DNA of 10,000 nucleotides from Asticcacaulis sp. (GTDB lineage: Bacteria > Pseudomonadota > Alphaproteobacteria > Caulobacterales > Caulobacteraceae): contig NZ_JAIWNX010000245.1 of assembly GCF_020217185.1 (NCBI RefSeq), positions 1-10,000 on the forward strand, written 5' to 3'. This document shows positions 1 to 6,251 of the stretch, in pieces. The notes beneath the pieces are model-generated. The model worked only from the letters and a program-made list of their open reading frames with translations, had not been told where the DNA came from and did not search any database. Within the stretch, counting starts at the first letter, position 1, and each line of letters starts with the position of its first letter. The position numbers and the translations under genes are program-made.

Positions 1-561
1 CACCGGCACATTGATCAGGAATATCCATTCCCAGGCAAAATTATCCGAAATCCAGCCGCCCAGAATGGGCCCCAGCACCGGCGCGACCAGCGTGGTCATC
101 GACCACACCCCCAGCGCGGTGGAGCGTTTATCAGGCGGGAAGATCATGATCAGCAGGGCCTGAGAGCCCGGAATCATCGGGCCTGACACCGCCCCTTGCA
201 GGATGCGGAACAGGATCAGCGACGGCAGGTTCCACGCGATACCGCACAGGAACGAGGCCAGCGTAAACAGGGCCACCGAGACGACAAAGGTGCGCACCAC
301 GCCAAAGCGCATCATCAGCCAGCCGGTCAGAGGCACCGAGATGCCGTTGGCGACGGCGAAAGAGGTGATGACCCACGTCCCCTGATCGGAGGCGACGCCG
401 AGATTACCGGCGATGGTCGGCAGGGCGACATTGGCGATGGTCGAGTCGAGCACCTGCATGAAGGTGCCGAGCGCCAGCGCCACGGCGGCGAGAGCCAGTG
501 ACACGCCGGTCAGCGGCGCGGGTCCGGCAGAGGAAGAAGATGAGGCCATAAGGCGCTCCAT
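1..561 (-). CDS. emrB: EmrB-like DHA2 family MFS drug efflux transporter (N-terminal 187 aa, gene continues past left edge)
   Basis: This is the inner-membrane proton-driven exporter of a tripartite efflux pump. The visible part holds a Ser-rich N-terminus, then about five hydrophobic segments. It carries the DHA2 hallmark LDSTIANVALPTI (residues 38-50), a GWLMMRFG loop after TM2 (80-87), and an antiporter motif C-like APVLGPILGGW (160-170) in TM5. DHA2 proteins usually have about 500 residues and 14 helices, so roughly two thirds lies outside the window. The frame stays open to base 1. The start chosen is ATG at 561, with GGGGAG nine bases upstream; an in-frame ATG at 549, with GGAG six bases upstream, is equally acceptable. 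The gene follows emrA by 67 bp and nodT on the same strand, so it should be co-transcribed with them. Family assignment is firm; the exported substrate cannot be read from sequence. Confidence 0.93.
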   Translation of the reverse strand, partial: MERLMASSSSSAGPAPLTGVSLALAAVALALGTFMQVLDSTIANVALPTIAGNLGVASDQGTWVITSFAVANGISVPLTGWLMMRFGVVRTFVVSVALFTLASFLCGIAWNLPSLILFRILQGAVSGPMIPGSQALLIMIFPPDKRSTALGVWSMTTLVAPVLGPILGGWISDNFAWEWIFLINVPV

Positions 562-572
562 AAAGTTCAACT

Positions 573-588
573 CCCCTGAAATCAGGGG
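573..588. promoter_or_regulatory. Inverted repeat overlapping the emrB ribosome-binding site
   Basis: A perfect palindrome with 7-bp arms CCCCTGA / TCAGGGG and a 2-bp centre lies in the 67-bp emrA-emrB gap. In the minus-strand transcript the emrB Shine-Dalgarno (GGGGAG, 571-576) overlaps the downstream arm. The repeat could tune emrB translation relative to emrA, or it may be a protein-binding site. A 2-base loop is too tight for RNA, so the real hairpin would open at least one more pair. The repeat is seen directly; a function is inferred. Confidence 0.35.
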
Positions 589-628
589 GATACCGGCCTA
601 GCCGGAAGGCGGTTATGTACGGCAGGCC

Positions 629-1774
629 TTACTTCGATACGTCGATTTTGGCCTTCATCGACAGACCAACGCGCAGCGGGTGCTCTTTAAGGTCCTTTTC
701 GTCGATCTGGATGCGTACCGGCAGACGCTGCACGACCTTGATCCAGTTGCCCGAAGCGTTTTGCGCCGGGATCAGCGAAAAGGCCGAGCCCGTACCGCCG
801 GACACGCCGACGACCTTGCCCTTGTACTTGACACCTTCGCCGTACAGATCGGAGGTCAGTTCAACCTCCTGACCCGGCTGCACTTTCTTGAGCTGCACTT
901 CCTTGAAGTTGGCATCGACATAGGCCTGCGAAATCGGCACCACCGACATCAGCGGCGAACCCATCTGCACCTGCTGGCCGACCTGCACCGACTTGCGGGT
1001 AACGACACCGGCGACGGGCGCGCGCACAACGGTGCGTTCCAGCGCCAGTTCCGCCGAGGCGAGACGCGCACGCGCCGCCATGATTTCCGGGTTTTCACCC
1101 GGCTTAACACCCGCGATCAGCGTCGCATTGCTCTGACGGTTGCCTTCGGCCGCAGCCAGCGCGGCCTGCGCCTGAATGCGGGCAGCCCGGGCAGCATTGA
1201 GGTTGGCGATGGCCGCGGCATAGGCGCTTTCGGTCGCCACGACCTCTTCCTGAGACACCGCCCCGCTGGTGGCGAGGTTCTTGCGGCGTTCGAACTCGAA
1301 TTTGGTGCGGTTCACCTCGGCCTCAGCGGCCTTGATCCCGGCGTCGGCGCGCACGATGTCGGCTTCGCGGGCCCCCATCTGACCGCCCAGCGCCTTGTCG
1401 TTGGCGTAGTAGCCCATGACGCGGCGTTCGGCGGTGGCCAGAGCGGCGCGCGCGGACTCAACGGCGATCTTGGCATCGGCATCGTCGATGACCAGCAGCA
1501 CGTCACCGGCCTTCACCGTCTGGGTTTCCTTGACGAGGATGCGGGCCACCGGCCCGCCGACCAGCGCGTTGACCTGCGCCGTTTCAGCCCCGACATAGGC
1601 GTTGTCGGTCGAAACATAGTGCGAGGCGACCAAGATGTAATAGGCGCCATAGCCCAGCACGCCTACGGCCACGACGGCGGCCAGACCGGTCAGGAGCTGA
1701 CGACGGCGATCATTGGATTTGGCGGGGGACGTCTGAGCCGGCGTAACGGGCGGGGTGTTTTCAGTATCGGACAT
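629..1774 (-). CDS. emrA: EmrA/HlyD-type membrane fusion protein of multidrug efflux pump
   Basis: This 381-aa periplasmic adaptor links the EmrB transporter to the outer-membrane channel. A short cytoplasmic tail is followed by one membrane anchor (about residues 26-48). Next come a beta-strand segment DNAYVGAETAQVNALVGG and the first half of the lipoyl-like domain (about 57-100). A long Ala/Glu/Arg-rich helical hairpin follows (about 103-215), then the second lipoyl half RAPVAGVVTRKSVQVGQQV (251-269) and a beta-barrel region. The C-terminus has the EmrA-type GNWIKVVQRLPVRI (342-355). Length and architecture match EmrA homologues. The gene lies 29 bp downstream of nodT and 67 bp upstream of emrB, in the same direction. 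The start ATG at 1774 has only a weak purine-rich SD, so translation may depend partly on coupling to nodT. Identification is secure. Confidence 0.96.
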   Translation of the reverse strand: MSDTENTPPVTPAQTSPAKSNDRRRQLLTGLAAVVAVGVLGYGAYYILVASHYVSTDNAYVGAETAQVNALVGGPVARILVKETQTVKAGDVLLVIDDADAKIAVESARAALATAERRVMGYYANDKALGGQMGAREADIVRADAGIKAAEAEVNRTKFEFERRKNLATSGAVSQEEVVATESAYAAAIANLNAARAARIQAQAALAAAEGNRQSNATLIAGVKPGENPEIMAARARLASAELALERTVVRAPVAGVVTRKSVQVGQQVQMGSPLMSVVPISQAYVDANFKEVQLKKVQPGQEVELTSDLYGEGVKYKGKVVGVSGGTGSAFSLIPAQNASGNWIKVVQRLPVRIQIDEKDLKEHPLRVGLSMKAKIDVSK

Positions 1775-1803
1775 GGTGCGTCACTTTTTCTTCAGCGTGG
1801 AAT

Positions 1804-3159
1804 TCAGTAGGAACCGCCAAGCGCTTTGACCATAGCGACTTCGAGGGTCAGGGCGCGGCTTTGCAGGGCCGTATTGGCGGTCCGCTGCGACAGGAGATTT
1901 TGTTCGATAACCAGCAGGCTGGCGTAATCGCTGAGGCCTGCCTCGTAGCGCAGACGGGCCATGCGATAGGCCTCCTCGCTGGCAGCGAGGGCTTGATTGG
2001 AGAGGCTCAGCCGCTCGCTCAGCGCTGTCTGGCTGGCACCGGTATCGGCGACCTCCTGCATGGCGTTGATGACGGACTGATGATAGCTGGCCAGAGCGAC
2101 CGACTGATCGGCTTCGGCTCCGCGCAGATTGGCGCGCAGCTTGCCCCCCTCAAACAGGGGCAGGCTGATCACCGGGCCGGCATTGATGGCGTCCATGCCC
2201 GACCCGGACAGGTCGTTGAGGAACACCTTGCCCGCAAAGGCCATCAGGTTGACATTGGGATAGAAGGACGCCTTGGCGCGCTCAGTGCCGTGTACGGCCT
2301 GTTCGGCCCGCGCCCGCGCAGCGGCCACGTCCGGACGGCGGGCAACCAGCTCCAGATCAATGCGCGTTGGGGCCTTGAAATCGTGCGTATCGGGCAGGAC
2401 GGGTCTCGGCAGGGCTTCACCAAAGGCCGGGGCCTGACCGGCCAGCGCCGCGATCAGGTGACGCTGGATCAGGATGCGCTCGTTCAGAGCCGCCACCTCG
2501 CCCTTGCTGTTGGCGACATTGGCGCGGGCCTGTTCCAGCTCGGCGCGCGGGCGCAGACCGCCCTCGACCTTTTGCGCGACCAGAGACTGGGTGTCTGTGC
2601 GGATGGCCAGATTGCGTTCGGCGACATCAAGGTCTTTATACATATGGCCCAGCTCGAACCAGGCACTGACCAGAGAGGTCGAAAGGACCAGCACGGCCTG
2701 CTGTCCGTCGGCGCGGACGGCCTCGGCGGCCGACACCGCCGCCTTTACCCCGGCGCGGTTCTTGCCCCAGAAATCCAGCTCCCAGCCGAAATTGATGCCG
2801 CCGAGCGTCAGTGAATCGATTGCAGGATTTTTGCCGCCCATCTGCAGGGAGGCCCCAAGGGCTGTAGCCGTGGGATAAAGCGTCGCCTTCTGGGTATCTT
2901 CGAGCGCGCGGGCCTTCAGAAGCCGCCCGGCGGCAGCGGTCAGACTGGGGGAGTCGCGCAGGGCCGTTTGGACCAGATCGGTCAGTTGCGCGTCCTTATA
3001 GCCCTCCCACCAGCGACCGATCAGCATGTCCTGAGGCACAGCACTGGCGGTCGGAATCGGGGAAACGGGCTCAGCCTTGGGCAGCGCGGCGCAGGCGGTA
3101 AGCGCCAAGGCCGAAACGCCCATAAGCAAACCCATTGCGGGTCGTTTAAATACAAACAT
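1804..3159 (-). CDS. nodT: NodT-family outer-membrane efflux lipoprotein (OMF/TolC-like)
   Basis: This 451-aa protein is the outer-membrane channel of the efflux pump, first gene of the nodT-emrA-emrB operon. It starts with a lipoprotein signal: a positive FKRP stretch, a hydrophobic core, and the lipobox LTAC with acylated Cys at residue 23. OMF/NodT hallmarks follow: RWWEGYKDAQL (49-59), WELDFWGKNR (126-135), LVARRPDVAAARA (271-283), SFYPNVNL (298-305) and PLFEGGKLRA (334-343), with two outer-membrane efflux repeats rich in helical heptads. Length fits the family (450-500 aa). ATG 3159 is chosen because GAGG lies nine bases upstream; ATG 3135 would shorten the signal peptide. Its promoter and two TetR-type operators lie just upstream. 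Confidence 0.96.
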   Translation of the reverse strand: MFVFKRPAMGLLMGVSALALTACAALPKAEPVSPIPTASAVPQDMLIGRWWEGYKDAQLTDLVQTALRDSPSLTAAAGRLLKARALEDTQKATLYPTATALGASLQMGGKNPAIDSLTLGGINFGWELDFWGKNRAGVKAAVSAAEAVRADGQQAVLVLSTSLVSAWFELGHMYKDLDVAERNLAIRTDTQSLVAQKVEGGLRPRAELEQARANVANSKGEVAALNERILIQRHLIAALAGQAPAFGEALPRPVLPDTHDFKAPTRIDLELVARRPDVAAARARAEQAVHGTERAKASFYPNVNLMAFAGKVFLNDLSGSGMDAINAGPVISLPLFEGGKLRANLRGAEADQSVALASYHQSVINAMQEVADTGASQTALSERLSLSNQALAASEEAYRMARLRYEAGLSDYASLLVIEQNLLSQRTANTALQSRALTLEVAMVKALGGSY

Positions 3160-3182
3160 CAGGTACGCCCTCAGTTTCGCGA

Positions 3183-3197
3183 ACCGTACGGTACGGT
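3183..3197. promoter_or_regulatory. TetR-type operator, promoter-proximal copy
   Basis: A 15-bp palindrome with 7-bp arms ACCGTAC / GTACGGT around a central G. Three flanking bases (3182 and 3198-3199) are also identical in the second copy at 3246-3260, giving an 18-bp identical unit. It lies about 10-24 bases downstream of the predicted nodT transcription start, where a bound repressor would block initiation or escape. The divergent TetR gene makes this the obvious target; binding itself is inferred. Confidence 0.8.
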
Positions 3198-3212
3198 CAT
3201 TTATCTGTTGCG

Positions 3213-3241
3213 CCTATACGCCGCGATCGCTATATTGTCAA
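3213..3241 (-). promoter_or_regulatory. Predicted promoter of the nodT-emrA-emrB operon
   Basis: On the minus strand a perfect -35 box TTGACA (3236-3241) is followed by a 17-bp spacer and -10 box TATAGG (3213-3218, five of six matches to consensus). Transcription should start near 3206, giving a leader of about 47 nt before nodT. One palindromic operator ends downstream of the start, and the other begins 4 bp upstream of the -35 box. The near-consensus promoter suggests high activity when the repressor is released. Confidence 0.75.
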
Positions 3242-3245
3242 TCAA

Positions 3246-3260
3246 ACCGTACGGTACGGT
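3246..3260. promoter_or_regulatory. TetR-type operator, upstream copy
   Basis: The second exact copy of the 15-bp palindrome ACCGTAC-G-GTACGGT. Centre-to-centre distance to the first copy is 63 bp, about six helical turns, so both sites face the same side of the DNA. It lies between the -35 box of the nodT promoter and the tetR gene, so it could also provide autoregulation of the repressor. Confidence 0.8.
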
Positions 3261-3270
3261 CAGTAATTTT

Positions 3271-3299
3271 TTGCGCACTGCAAAAGGCTGATGTATCAA
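3271..3299 (+). promoter_or_regulatory. Possible weak promoter of the tetR regulator
   Basis: On the plus strand TTGCGC (3271-3276), a 17-bp spacer and TATCAA (3294-3299) resemble a poor sigma-70-type promoter. It would place the start near 3306, about 60 bases before the tetR ATG, and just downstream of the operator at 3246-3260. The matches are weak; a tetR promoter must exist in this gap, but this is only the best candidate seen. Confidence 0.3.
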
Positions 3300-3366
3300 C
3301 GACACATATTCAAAACGTGGTCCGTCGCAACGTCTGCAAATGATTGCACGCCACACCGAGGCTAAG

Positions 3367-3990
3367 ATGCAAGAGTTAAAATCTCGTCCCGACAAGGACG
3401 CCCGTCGTGAAGCCATACTGGATGTGGCCAGCCGGATTTTCCTCGAAGAAGGGTTTGACGCTGCGTCGATGTCGGCCATCGCCGCGAAGCTGGGCGGCTC
3501 AAAGGGCACGCTTTATAACTACTTCAAGAGCAAGGAGGAACTGTTCGAGGCCTTCGTGGATCGCCACTGCGCCATCCATGCGCGGCTGATTGACTCGTTT
3601 GAGGTCGATGGCGGCGGCTATCGCGAAGCCCTGCGCCGCTGGGCCAAGCAATATTTACGCATTGTGACCTCCGACTCGACCATGCGCAATTACCGCGTCA
3701 TCATGGCAGTTTCCGAACGCTGGCCCGACATAGGCCGGGCCTTTTACGAAAACGGCCCGTTGCGCGGGGCGCGCAATGTCGCCAACTTTCTGGCCAAGGC
3801 GGCCCAGGCCGGCGAGTTCGTCATCGACGATACCTTACGCGCGGCGCATCAGTTCATCGCCCTGTGCCAGAGCCGTTATCAGAAGGCGCGTTTCCTCAAC
3901 TACCTCCCCGAACCGGACGAGGCCGAAATCGAAGCCGAGGTCGAGGCCGCCGTTGCCGCCTTTTACGCGGCTTATGGACGGCGCGGCTAA
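3367..3990 (+). CDS. TetR/AcrR family transcriptional repressor, probable regulator of nodT-emrAB
   Basis: This 207-aa regulator is a dimeric repressor that should release DNA when it binds a pump substrate. The N-terminus shows the TetR DNA-binding domain: ILDVASRIFLEEGFDAASM (17-35), then the helix-turn-helix with recognition-helix signature GGSKGTLYNYFKSKEELF (43-60). The rest is an all-helical ligand/dimerisation domain of AefR/AcrR C-terminal style (MAVSERWPDIGRAFYENGP), ending in an Ala/Glu-rich helix. ATG 3367 is preferred because GAGG lies five bases upstream; an in-frame ATG at 3340 has no SD and would add nine residues. It is transcribed away from nodT, and the shared 207-bp gap holds two identical operators. 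Local repression of the pump and autoregulation are inferred from this layout; the inducer is unknown. Confidence 0.93.
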   Translation: MQELKSRPDKDARREAILDVASRIFLEEGFDAASMSAIAAKLGGSKGTLYNYFKSKEELFEAFVDRHCAIHARLIDSFEVDGGGYREALRRWAKQYLRIVTSDSTMRNYRVIMAVSERWPDIGRAFYENGPLRGARNVANFLAKAAQAGEFVIDDTLRAAHQFIALCQSRYQKARFLNYLPEPDEAEIEAEVEAAVAAFYAAYGRRG

Positions 3991-4137
3991 ACCTTAGGCA
4001 ATCCTTACCCCTCATCGCGGGAAGCACCGCAACATCCTTACGGACAAAGGGCTATACAGAGGCCGCCTCACCGGCTCACCCCCTGCCCTTCTCCCCTCTG
4101 GCTATGCCCGCACGTAGCCGACTGAAAGGATGCGACT

Positions 4138-4680
4138 ATGGACCCGCTGAAAACCCCGCAAAACTCGCCTGAAAAACCCGTCGAAAAGGCCGTTGACACG
4201 CTGAGCGGTGCGGCACAATCCGCCACCTCTGCCGCCTCCGACGCCCTGCACCGCACACAGGATGCCGTGAAGGAGTCCACTGAGCGTGGCATGGCCATCG
4301 GTCAGGACGCACTGAACCGCACCCACGCTGAAACCCAACGCCTTGGACAACGCGGCGTCGAAATGGGCAACGAAGCGCTCAAGGCCTGCGTCACCGCCGG
4401 CCATCAGACGGCCGACCTGATGTCAGAACTCAATCAGGCCATAACCGAACTGGGCAATCAGTCGATCTCGCACTATGACCGCCTGTCACGTCAGGCCATG
4501 GGCGTGCGTACCGTGCAGGACATGGTCAATCTTCAGAGCGCCACGGTTGAAACGCTTCAGGAGCATATGGGGGGCTTTGCCCGCCTCTATGGCCTCTATG
4601 TCGATGGTCTGGGACGCATCATGCAGCCCATCGCCGAGCAGGCGGTGAAGTCACAGCGCCATCTGTCGCCGGCCGCGTAG
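4138..4680 (+). CDS. Phasin family protein
   Basis: This 180-aa protein is probably a phasin, an amphipathic helical protein coating polyhydroxyalkanoate granules. The first 65 residues are Ala/Ser/Thr-rich with spaced charged residues (VEKAVDTLSGAAQSATSAAS, then the similar DALHRTQDAVKESTERG). The phasin_2-like core follows at about 70-165: CVTAGHQTADLMSELNQAI, an N-Q-S-I-S-HYDRLSRQAMG stretch, VQDMVNLQSATVETLQEHM and a tail GFARLYGLYVDGLGRIMQPI. No signal peptide or membrane segment is seen. The start is set by GAAAGGA seven bases upstream of ATG 4138. No PHA synthase, depolymerase or PhaR gene is adjacent, so the link to PHA rests on the family alone. The gene ends 12 bp from the stop of the convergent membrane-protein gene. 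Confidence 0.8.
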   Translation: MDPLKTPQNSPEKPVEKAVDTLSGAAQSATSAASDALHRTQDAVKESTERGMAIGQDALNRTHAETQRLGQRGVEMGNEALKACVTAGHQTADLMSELNQAITELGNQSISHYDRLSRQAMGVRTVQDMVNLQSATVETLQEHMGGFARLYGLYVDGLGRIMQPIAEQAVKSQRHLSPAA

Positions 4681-4692
4681 GTCCGCGCGTTA

Positions 4693-5139
4693 TCAAATCG
4701 TTATGGCGGAGGTAAGCGGTTGTTTGCGCCAGAAGGCCGCTTCCCACGCCCCTATACCCATCGCCAGTGCGATCCCTTTGCCACCTAACAGGCCCATGGT
4801 GGTGAAATAGGCCCAGTATCCAATATTTTCAGATGAGTTCCAGTTCGCCAGCGCCACCACCGCATGCGACAAGGTAGTGGCCAGTTGAAACGAACAGACA
4901 AGCAGCGTCCAAACACGCCGCACCTTGACGGACACGCCAAGTAATACCACCAGCACAAAGACATCCAGCAGCTTACCCAGTACGCCCAACTCATAGCCCT
5001 GCTGAACAAAGGGCGTGGCGAACCATCCAAAAAGAATAGCCGCCACGCCCCATTTTTCCAATACGGTCGCGCGGAAAAGCATATAGACGCCAAAAATCAC
5101 GGCGAATACGGTTCCGCTCATCGACCACAGACTAATCAC
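4693..5139 (-). CDS. Small integral membrane protein of unknown function (GTG start)
   Basis: A 148-aa hydrophobic protein with about four or five membrane segments (roughly 8-24, 32-46, 56-72, 76-97 and 107-132). Short charged loops lie between them (TVLEKW, VKVRR) and the tail is basic (WRKQP). I do not recognise the family. The start is GTG at 5139, whose bases overlap the TGA of the upstream 122-aa gene (GTGA, 4-bp overlap), strongly suggesting translational coupling; ATG 5121 is an alternative. It is the last gene of the minus-strand cluster beginning with the XRE regulator. Local GC looks near 50-55%, lower than the efflux or peptidase genes. It might be a partner or signal-sensing component for the membrane-tethered LuxR-type protein two genes upstream, but that is conjecture. 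Confidence 0.75.
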   Translation of the reverse strand: MISLWSMSGTVFAVIFGVYMLFRATVLEKWGVAAILFGWFATPFVQQGYELGVLGKLLDVFVLVVLLGVSVKVRRVWTLLVCSFQLATTLSHAVVALANWNSSENIGYWAYFTTMGLLGGKGIALAMGIGAWEAAFWRKQPLTSAITI

Positions 5140-5504
5140 GCGGCTTCAGTTCCGTTGTTCGTATGGCGCAGCATCCGATCGTCTTCTTTTTTCTCAGGTT
5201 TGTTTTGCAGATCGCCAATGGCCATTGCACCACAGCCGACCTGCGTTTTCACCGTATCGAGGTGATGATGAGCTTCAACCAATGCACCGCGGGCCTCGGT
5301 CAGGGTGCTGACGACACGACCCACGGCCACAATAGCGTCCTGACCCAGCACGGCGGAGAAACGCCCGTCGATGCGCAGACGTGAGAGAGTCGTCATCAGA
5401 GCGGCGGCTTCGGCCAGAGTATCGTCGATCTTGGCCTCAACGACAAATAATTGATCGGCACCGGTTTGAACAGCAACAGAACGTTTCATGGATAGATCTT
5501 TCAT
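5136..5504 (-). CDS. Conserved-looking hypothetical protein, 122 aa, helical
   Basis: The product is soluble, without signal peptide or membrane segment. It opens with MKRSVAVQTGADQLFVVEAK. Two likely amphipathic helices follow: about 24-43 (KIDDTLAEAAALMTTLSRL) and about 54-90 (including VVSTLTEARGALVEAHHHL). It then has VKTQVGCGAMAIGD (85-98) and a charged, disordered tail. I cannot assign a function. The start ATG 5504 has GGTGG seven bases upstream, within a hairpin directly abutting the ATG; an in-frame ATG at 5489 and a longer open frame to 5579 exist, but the latter overlaps the upstream gene by 47 bp. It lies 28 bp after the LuxR-type gene and overlaps the membrane-protein gene by 4 bp, so it is very likely one operon with both. 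Confidence 0.75.
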   Translation of the reverse strand: MKDLSMKRSVAVQTGADQLFVVEAKIDDTLAEAAALMTTLSRLRIDGRFSAVLGQDAIVAVGRVVSTLTEARGALVEAHHHLDTVKTQVGCGAMAIGDLQNKPEKKEDDRMLRHTNNGTEAA

Positions 5505-5520
5505 GGCTGGACCACCAGCC
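5505..5520 (-). promoter_or_regulatory. Hairpin immediately before the start codon of the 122-aa gene
   Basis: A perfect 6-bp stem GGCTGG / CCAGCC with a 4-base loop TGGT ends directly next to ATG 5504 in the transcript. The only SD-like bases (GGTGG) lie inside it, so initiation would need melting, for example by ribosomes arriving from the upstream gene. The structure is seen directly; translational control is inferred. Confidence 0.35.
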
Positions 5521-5532
5521 AGTGCTTCCGGG

Positions 5533-6174
5533 CTAGCGGCGAATTTGTTGAACGGCTTGAAGCATACCGAAAAGGCCAATCATGAGACCGCCGAAAAGCA
5601 AAACGGCCACGACTGCGCCCAGTACAATCAGCGCAAACCACTGGATGACGCTGAGGGCATTCAATCCACCAATGAGGGCGATGTATCGTTGAGAAAAGCT
5701 ACGCCGCACAGAAGCGTCAGCAGGGCCGCTTTGTCGCTGACCGTCGAGGCTTCGAGCTTCACCTGCATGACCAGGGTTTCTATCTCCGTCGCGCGCTGAT
5801 GCGGCATCAGCCGTTCCAGAGCCATTTGCAGATCGGTGAAGTGTATTGTGATTGACTGCCTGTTCTGCATGGGTCGCCTCATAGGTGGGAATGCCCGATG
5901 AGGATGGCGTGTCTGTTGCCGCCGGCGCTATCTGCAATGTCTGCCGTCTGTCATTATTACGGAGGCCTTCTGCAGCGCTCAGTAAGCGGGCCGCTTCACG
6001 GGTACTGGCCACAACAAGGCGAGCCCGCGCCTCCTCCATGTGGGTGCGTACTGTGCCTTCGGCTATACCCAGTTCCCTGGCAATTTCCTTTGCCTGAAAC
6101 CCTCTCGCTATGAGGCGCAAGATTTCTTTCTGGCGCGGCGTCAATGAGTTGAGCCCCGCTTTGATTTCGGTCAT
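5533..6174 (-). CDS. LuxR-type HTH protein with C-terminal transmembrane anchor (internal frame conflict)
   Basis: The 213-aa frame starts with a clear LuxR/GerE helix-turn-helix: LTPRQKEILRLIARG (11-25), FQAKEIARELGIAEGTVRTH (26-45), then EEARARLVVASTREAARLL (47-65). A polar linker follows, then one strong membrane helix near the C-terminus (about 179-204, WFALIVLGAVVAVLLFGGLM). It therefore looks like a tail-anchored DNA-binding protein. No receiver or ligand-binding domain is present. ATG 6174 is preferred (GGGGA about eight bases upstream, and the HTH then starts at the usual distance); ATG 6222 would add 16 residues but lacks a close SD. Codons for roughly residues 102-170 look non-coding: about 35% G/C at third positions, against about 60% in the HTH part. 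The overlapping frame there scores about 71%. The middle may therefore be frameshifted or belong to another gene. It follows the XRE gene by 77 bp. Confidence 0.7.
   Translation of the reverse strand: MTEIKAGLNSLTPRQKEILRLIARGFQAKEIARELGIAEGTVRTHMEEARARLVVASTREAARLLSAAEGLRNNDRRQTLQIAPAATDTPSSSGIPTYEATHAEQAVNHNTLHRSANGSGTADAASARDGDRNPGHAGEARSLDGQRQSGPADASVRRSFSQRYIALIGGLNALSVIQWFALIVLGAVVAVLLFGGLMIGLFGMLQAVQQIRR
5661..5870 (-). CDS. Candidate small protein (69 aa) read in another frame inside the LuxR-type gene
   Basis: This frame starts MQNRQSITIHFTDLQMALER and continues with a helical, balanced composition, including RATEIETLVMQVKLEAS and a hydrophobic ALLTLLCGVAFL. ATG 5870 has GAGG six bases upstream, a good ribosome-binding site. 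By hand count about 49 of 69 codons end in G or C, typical of neighbouring genes, while the LuxR frame over the same bases gives about 24 of 68. This is good evidence that the frame is or was translated. Two readings are possible: a real small gene nested in the LuxR-type gene, or a displaced middle section of that gene caused by two compensating frameshifts. I do not recognise the product. Confidence 0.45.
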   Translation of the reverse strand: MQNRQSITIHFTDLQMALERLMPHQRATEIETLVMQVKLEASTVSDKAALLTLLCGVAFLNDTSPSLVD

Positions 6175-6251
6175 TAGTCTGTCCCCGCAACAGCCCGAGC
6201 ATATTGCACGGTAATTCGACATCGGGCAATGAACCTGGACAGAGGCTGCCG

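Noticed and set aside
680..1810. Long plus-strand open frame of 376 aa opposite emrA
   Set aside because: It is antisense to a clear EmrA gene, His/Arg/Gly-rich with no family features, and typical of mirror frames in high-GC DNA.
1861..2814. Plus-strand open frame of 317 aa opposite nodT
   Set aside because: It mirrors the NodT codons, has biased low-complexity composition and no good ribosome-binding site.
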